A DNA stretch of 64,000 nucleotides from Adineta ricciae (lineage: Eukaryota > Rotifera > Eurotatoria > Adinetida > Adinetidae), in contig CAJNOJ010000199.1 of assembly GCA_905250025.1 (NCBI GenBank), positions 1 through 64,000 of the forward strand, written 5' to 3'. A program made the position numbers and the translations under genes. Shown in pieces: positions 58,499-64,000 of this stretch. Below the pieces are notes generated by a model that was given only the letters and a program-made list of their open reading frames with translations, was not told the origin of the DNA and did no database searches. Within the stretch, counting starts at the first letter, position 1; every line of letters starts with the position of its first letter.

Positions 58499-60144
58499 GA
58501 ACATCTCAGTACAAATATGCTACACTGTTGTGTTCCATCACTTTCATGATAACCACATAGGAGAGAAAACTGAGGATATCAAGGATTTATACATTTTATT
58601 GAATTAATAGATATTCTGTGTAAAATATAATGGGAAAGTCATTCGAAAACTAGTTACAAAAAGTACTTGTATGTTAGTAAATGTGTGCATTGAGTGTAAG
58701 AAATATAGCCTGAAGAGATAAAATATCGCTTAACGATCCATTTAGTACATCCTACTTGACTTCCATATATTTTCATTCTAAAGCGCGTATTCGAATTTCG
58801 ACTGTATGTTTAGAAAACATTATGAAGTCAATGATTCTTTGAAATGGGCTTACAAAAAAAAGGATTCAATTATAAACTTTCCACACATTGAGAGTGTAGT
58901 TTAGTTTCATTATGTCTTTATATGATATGCAGCTCTGGTCAAAGTGATCGAAATATTATCAGTATCCTATACACTTTCAAATGCTTTTATAATATGGGAT
59001 ACGCTCAATTTTATAATTCCAACTGTCTTCGATTCGTCCTGCACTTCCAAAATTGTTAAAGGTTTTGACAATCACACCTTTTTTTTACTTTACTCTGTAT
59101 CTATGCGCATCTCTTCGAATGAAGCAGATATTCTTATTGATGGACTTAAATAATTCGTTTCCTTCTGAAATCTCACAATATTTAGAAAAAAAACATCGAA
59201 CAAGAAAATAATTTTTTGTATGAAATGAGACGTGTGATTACAAGCTATGAAGTCGCAATATTTCTATGAAGCATTTCACACAGAATATCCCGTTAATTCA
59301 ACTGACAAACTTCAATGTCATTACCTAAAAATTTCTCTCACTCATGTGGACGTTTTATATTCCAAGTCCAATGTATCTATATAAGCCTGGCGGAAGTCAA
59401 TGGCAAGGGCACCAAAGATTGACCCGCCTTGCTTACAATGATTAGACACGTTTACCGTGAATTGAATTTTCAACACTGAACACTTGAAAAGTATGAGTGA
59501 TTTCGCGAATCTGAAACATTTAAGCATTCTGAGAAATTTTCGAGTCGATTTATCGGAAACTATCGTACAGTTATTGAACGACAGTTCACAATTTTCATCG
59601 TTGAGAACTGATGCTTCATTCTTTATTTGATTTCTGAATGATACTCAATTATGTAAAAGTTTCAATGAATACAGTAAGAACTTGACGATTTATTAAAATG
59701 TTGGGTTATTCATTCGTCAAGTCTACGAGAAGAAATTCGTTCTGTGGAAGATTCTCAAATCTCGAACAACTTCGATGCTCCGCCGAGGCACCCGATGATT
59801 TATTATTTTTATTAACACGCTTGCCAAAATTGTTAATGACTGGATAGCAATACATAATAGACACTTTTCCACCCATACATCGCATAGTGATGTAACAAAA
59901 CTAAGACTACTGAAGACAGTAGGACCCTTGGAGTATCATGCCACATATTATAGTCTTTTGCAAATCTATTTGCTCATGTAAAGAAACGCAGAGGTAGAGA
60001 TGACTAAAGAACAAATGCGTGTTTTTCTTTTGTCAATATTCTCTGTATCAATATTTTATCAAGAGAAAGTTTTCTGAAGCATTTGGCATCATTTATGTTT
60101 CTAACTAAGACAGGAAAAGGCCTTCTTTTCGAAGAAATATCCTC
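58499..60144. other. Long intergenic stretch
   Basis: No supported gene. A GTCAATGGCAAGGGCACC...GACCCGCC stretch near 59396 faintly resembles the outer right flank of the foldback element (53080-53120). Otherwise featureless. Confidence 0.35.
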
Positions 60145-63100
60145 ATGTCTGAAAGATTAACTTTACGATGGCTGTATTACAAACTAATTCGATGTAATAT
60201 TTTTGATTCTCGATCATCAGATCCTGTGATAATCCATCGTGAAATCTTGTCAACTCGTTTGTATATTCTTCTTCTTATCATTTCTCTCGTTATTTTAACA
60301 ACATATACTTCTCTTTACAACCAAATCGAGATTAAAACAGTCACTTTTCCAAGTGCATCGATTTATCAAAAACTGGAAAAGAAATATTCGAACAGTTTAC
60401 AATGTTTATGCACAAAAGCCTCGATTCCATATGGAGAATTTGTTACAACAACGCCCAAATTTCATCAAATCTGTTCAAGTGATTTCATTTCTCAAAAATG
60501 GATCGATTTCATCTTTCAAGTCGATGTCAAATCGACCCTTCCGATCGATGTTCGAACAAGTTTAAGTTCAATGTTTCAATTAATTCGATCATTTTGTCAA
60601 AGTGCCACGCACACAACGATTCATTCGCTCGACTCTTTTCATCATTCTCCAGTGATTAGTCCAATCTTATTAACTAAACATATTTTAGAAGCAAAAGTTC
60701 GAACAACTTTGCACTTATTGCATCAAACAACTACATCGAATTTCCTTCAATCGATGAATCTTGCGCAAAAAATGACACAAGCAAATCAACTAATAACAGC
60801 GTTATTCACCAACTACATGGTAACATCGAAAATAATCTCATCGTTATCCGGAGAAAATCTTATTTTTCGCACGGATATCCATGAAAATAAATATATACGA
60901 AAAAACTCCACTGTTGTTTGCTCTTGTCAAACTCATGACTCGTGTCATTTACCCGGATATATTTATTTAAATGAAAATTATCACAAAACATATGACATCT
61001 TTGATTTAAATCAGCTTGAAGCAAATGCAACTTTATCCGGAATAGTTGTTGATTGTTTACCCATTCAAACAACTCTTTATTCATCATTAGAATGCTTTTA
61101 TAATCAATTATGTTTAAATACTTTGCTTTCATCTTATCAAAAGAAAATCAATATTTCCAAATTGAATTCTTTACTAACAAGTCGTTTTCATCTTAAAACA
61201 CCCATAAAATCACTTGTTGAACAATTATTTATCGAAGAACTCTTTAATCACACAAACTTCTCGACCTATTATACGAAATGTTTGCCGTACGTTTGTACTT
61301 ATCTTCATTTTAATCGGTTCAATTGGGTATCCGTTGTAACAATAATGTTTGCCCTTTTTGGAGGAATCAATACTATTATACGTCTAATTACTCCCTATAT
61401 CATTCGAACGGTTTTATTTTTGATCAAACCAAAGCAAGTCCGAGAAAATCGAAGTAAGATCGGAAGAGTCAATCATTTCGCTACTGCTATATCCTACACT
61501 CGATAACTTCAAAGTCATTTTCAATTGAATATTTTTAGATGCAACAATTCGAGTTCGTTTGAAAAAACTTTTTGTCGTTTTCAAGATGCAACTCGTTAGC
61601 CTGAATATTTATGACTCAAATGCAAATAATCCAACGCATATTTACTATGGTCGACTTGCTACACGATTACATTTGTTTTCCTTATTTATTTCTATTTGCA
61701 TCTGTATCCTATTTTCTGATTTATCGAATCAAATTATAACTGAGAATGTTTCAACTATTTCTCTGGATAAATATGCTCATCTTGAAAAGCAATATTCTTC
61801 AACCTTACGATGTTCGTGTACACAAATTTCAATTCCGTATGAGGATTTCATCAATATCAGTGTAAGTTATCATCAAATATGCTCGAGTGAGTTCATTCAA
61901 TCATCTTGGTATGAACGTCTTTCAGTTTTTAATACTAATTATGAACAAACTGATTTTCTCTCTATATCTTCATCGTATTTTCAAACATTACAAACGTTCT
62001 GTTCTATTGCGAATGAAACAATCGCTGATGCGAGAAAAAGATTTTTAGCAAGAAATTTCATTAATTCTCAGCTTTTAACGCGCCATTTATTCGATTCACA
62101 AATCAATGCATCAATAAATGCGTTTCAACAATTAACAAAAATTGAATTTCGTTATCGAATCAATTTAACTAACACCTTATTACACAGTAATCAATATATC
62201 AGTCGTACAACAACAAGTACTCGCCTACTCGCAGTTTCTCGGTATAAAAATAACACATTTGAATCCATTCGAATGTTCGTTCTTGCATTGTATGCCATAA
62301 ATGCAAATCATGACAGATGTTATTGTGCTATGGATTCAACATGTTCTTTAGATTATGCGCTTCTTAATTTTGATATTGTACAGCATTTCAATTGGCAAAT
62401 TCCAGGAATACACGGAGGTTGTTCTATAATCAACACAGTTATGAAATCATCATTAATATGTTGGTTCAATTACAGTTGTTTTAGTCAATTACGAGAACTT
62501 GTTCGTCCATTGGGTATTTCTATTCCTTGGAATACCACTCTACTTGATCAAATGTTACTTAGTCGATATTCTCCGGATACGTTAATTGAAATAATTCTTA
62601 ATGAAATTATGATTGAAGAGTGGAATTCTTCGTATTCATTTGACAAATTTTACTCGAAATGTCAACCATCGTCTTGCTCATTTACTTACGAAAAACAAGT
62701 AAATATTATCTACATAGTGACTATTGTCATTAGTATTATCGGCGGAATCAATACGATTCTTCGATTGACTTCACCATTAATTATCAAAATTATTCTGAAA
62801 ATCATTTCAATGATTAAACATCGCAAAGAAGAACATCAACGTAAGTTAATCGCATTTTTTAAATCATCGCTTCTCAAGAGATTAGTTCTAGAAAATGCTC
62901 GCATTCAAAGAAATAACAATATAACACATCGATTAGTGAATAAATTGATATCATTAAACATATTCGATGATGGATCCGATGATCCTGAAAGAGTCCATCG
63001 TCAGCGGATCTCGACCCGATTGTATATAGTAGGTTTTACGGTTGCCATTTATTTTATCAGCGTTTACACAATATTTATGAGTCGAAGCGAATTTCAATTC

Positions 63101-64000
63101 TTTTCAAATCCCTCAGAAAACGATTATAATGAATTACTCGCCTCATATTCCGATTCACTCAAATGTCCGTGTAGAAAAATCTCGATTGAATATAAATCTT
63201 TTCTCACAATCAATTCTAAACTTCATTCGGTCTGTTCAAGTGACTTTGTCCGTCGACGATGGATTGAATATTTATTCAATACTTTTCATTGGTATGACTA
63301 TGATCGACGTGACATTCGCATACGTGGTGGTGCATATTTTGTCTTTCTTTCTACACTATGTCAAATGTCTCAAATAACTATTGATAATGCGAAAGAACAA
63401 TTTTTGGATACCTCGTTTGTTAATACCCATATGATCTCACAATTGGATTTCGATATTCAAATAAACAATACGATTTCACAATTTCAAAATGATACGTTAA
63501 TCAAATTTTCTCAGAGTTTGAAATTTCTTCGTGATATTATCAATGGAAACGCTTTAATTTCTTCGTATTCGTTGAATTGGGATTGGTTTCGAGAAACGAA
63601 CAGTTCATATCGAATCAGTTCAGTTCAACCAGTTCGCACGATGAGTGGATGTTCATGTGGAACACAAAATGATTGTACAGATCAAGCGGGAATTTTCGAA
63701 GCAGTGTCAAATATCATTCCTCGATTCTTCTTCCCCGGATGGTATGTTGGATGTTCAGTTGTAGAAACAGTATTACGTTCAACACTGCAATGTTTCTACG
63801 ACGAACATTGTTTAAATTTATTCTTCTCGAAAATAAAAACATTTGCATGGGAATATTCCACGGAAATCAATATTTCAGTGATTAACTATACAAGTCATTT
63901 TCATAGAAATGCGATTATTGAAAAGCTTGCCAATGAGTTGTTTATTGAACAATGGATTATTCAAAAATCTTATTCATTATTTTATAATCAATCGCTTCCT
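60145..64000 (+). CDS. Three-module 2-TM/Cys-rich membrane protein, copy C (partial, runs off window)
   Basis: Exon 1 is 60145-61453. An 85-nt phase-1 intron (61454-61538, GTAAGA...TTTTTAG) joins it to a frame that stays open from 61539 to the window end, so at least 1257 residues if unspliced. Module 1 has CNIF, TRLYILLLII (TM1), CLCTKASIPY, HQICSSDF, SLECFYNQLC and a C.P..C.Y plus LFGGI TM2. Module 2 has SLNIY, TRLHLF, CSCTQISIPY, HQICSSEF and IIGGI TM2. Module 3 (from ~62930) has SLNIF, TRLYIV, CPCRKISIEY, HSVCSSDF, CSCG...C and LQCFYDEHC before the edge. Between modules 2 and 3 a GTAAGT (62841) and a TTCTAG (ending 62891) could define a 51-nt in-frame, stop-free phase-1 intron. Diverged from copies A and B but clearly the same family. 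Confidence 0.78.

Noticed and set aside
1-64000. tRNA, rRNA, CRISPR, operon or prophage features
   Set aside because: No cloverleaf, rRNA-like or regular direct-repeat array was seen; spliced genes with poly(A) signals show this is eukaryotic nuclear DNA.
60145-64000. Reading copy C as a confirmed DEG/ENaC channel
   Set aside because: Topology fits, but the canonical post-TM1 motif, the 14-Cys spacing and a G-x-S filter could not be aligned by eye, so it is kept as a hypothesis only.

Overview
This window looks like nuclear DNA of a bdelloid rotifer (Adineta/Rotaria-like). The evidence is A+T-rich DNA, very short GT-AG introns (mostly 47-57 nt), a dense set of small orphan rhodopsin-like GPCRs, a decayed arginine ADP-ribosyltransferase of the kind bdelloids carry in many copies, decayed DNA transposons, and bacterial/fungal-looking enzymes. 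The species assignment is inference. No tRNA, rRNA, CRISPR array or operon was seen. All gene models below were assembled by reading splice sites by eye.

Layout. 1-2 kb: a secreted saposin-fold protein. 2.7-8 kb and 14.4-18.2 kb: two large genes of an unrecognised membrane protein family. A third copy runs off the right end (60.1-64 kb), and a decayed fragment lies at 2.7 kb beside a 1.08-kb MITE. Each protein consists of three copies of one ~400-residue module: TM segment, cysteine-rich ectodomain, TM segment. 10.9-12.1 kb: a six-exon cathepsin L-like gene whose catalytic Cys is replaced by Ser, the substitution seen in sponge silicateins. 13.2-14.0 kb: an ADP-ribosyltransferase pseudogene. 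20.8-22.6 kb: two GPCR pseudogenes. 24-25.8 kb: a CYP3-like cytochrome P450. 26.2-27.1 kb: a GT11 (alpha-1,2-fucosyltransferase-like) enzyme. 28-52 kb: six intact orphan GPCRs that fall into three sequence pairs, interspersed with a 2.15-kb long-TIR element holding mariner transposase debris, a secreted protein of probable beta-propeller type, a 1157-residue ferritin-like/VioB-like protein with almost no introns, and a cathepsin pseudogene. 52.8-58.5 kb: a foldback element, a ZZ-zinc-finger patatin phospholipase, a dual-specificity phosphatase and a carbonyl-reductase-like SDR.

The genes do not form one pathway. The window is gene-family-rich accessory territory in which paralogues (module proteins, GPCRs, cathepsins, the ferritin-like gene) have been copied, inverted and lost. 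The strongest candidate for something undescribed is the three-module family. Its 2-TM, Cys-rich modules, three per chain, have the layout expected of a covalently linked trimer of a two-TM channel (DEG/ENaC or P2X style). Each module boundary in the least-fused copy carries a phase-1 intron. This interpretation rests on topology and repeat number, not on sequence homology to known channels.
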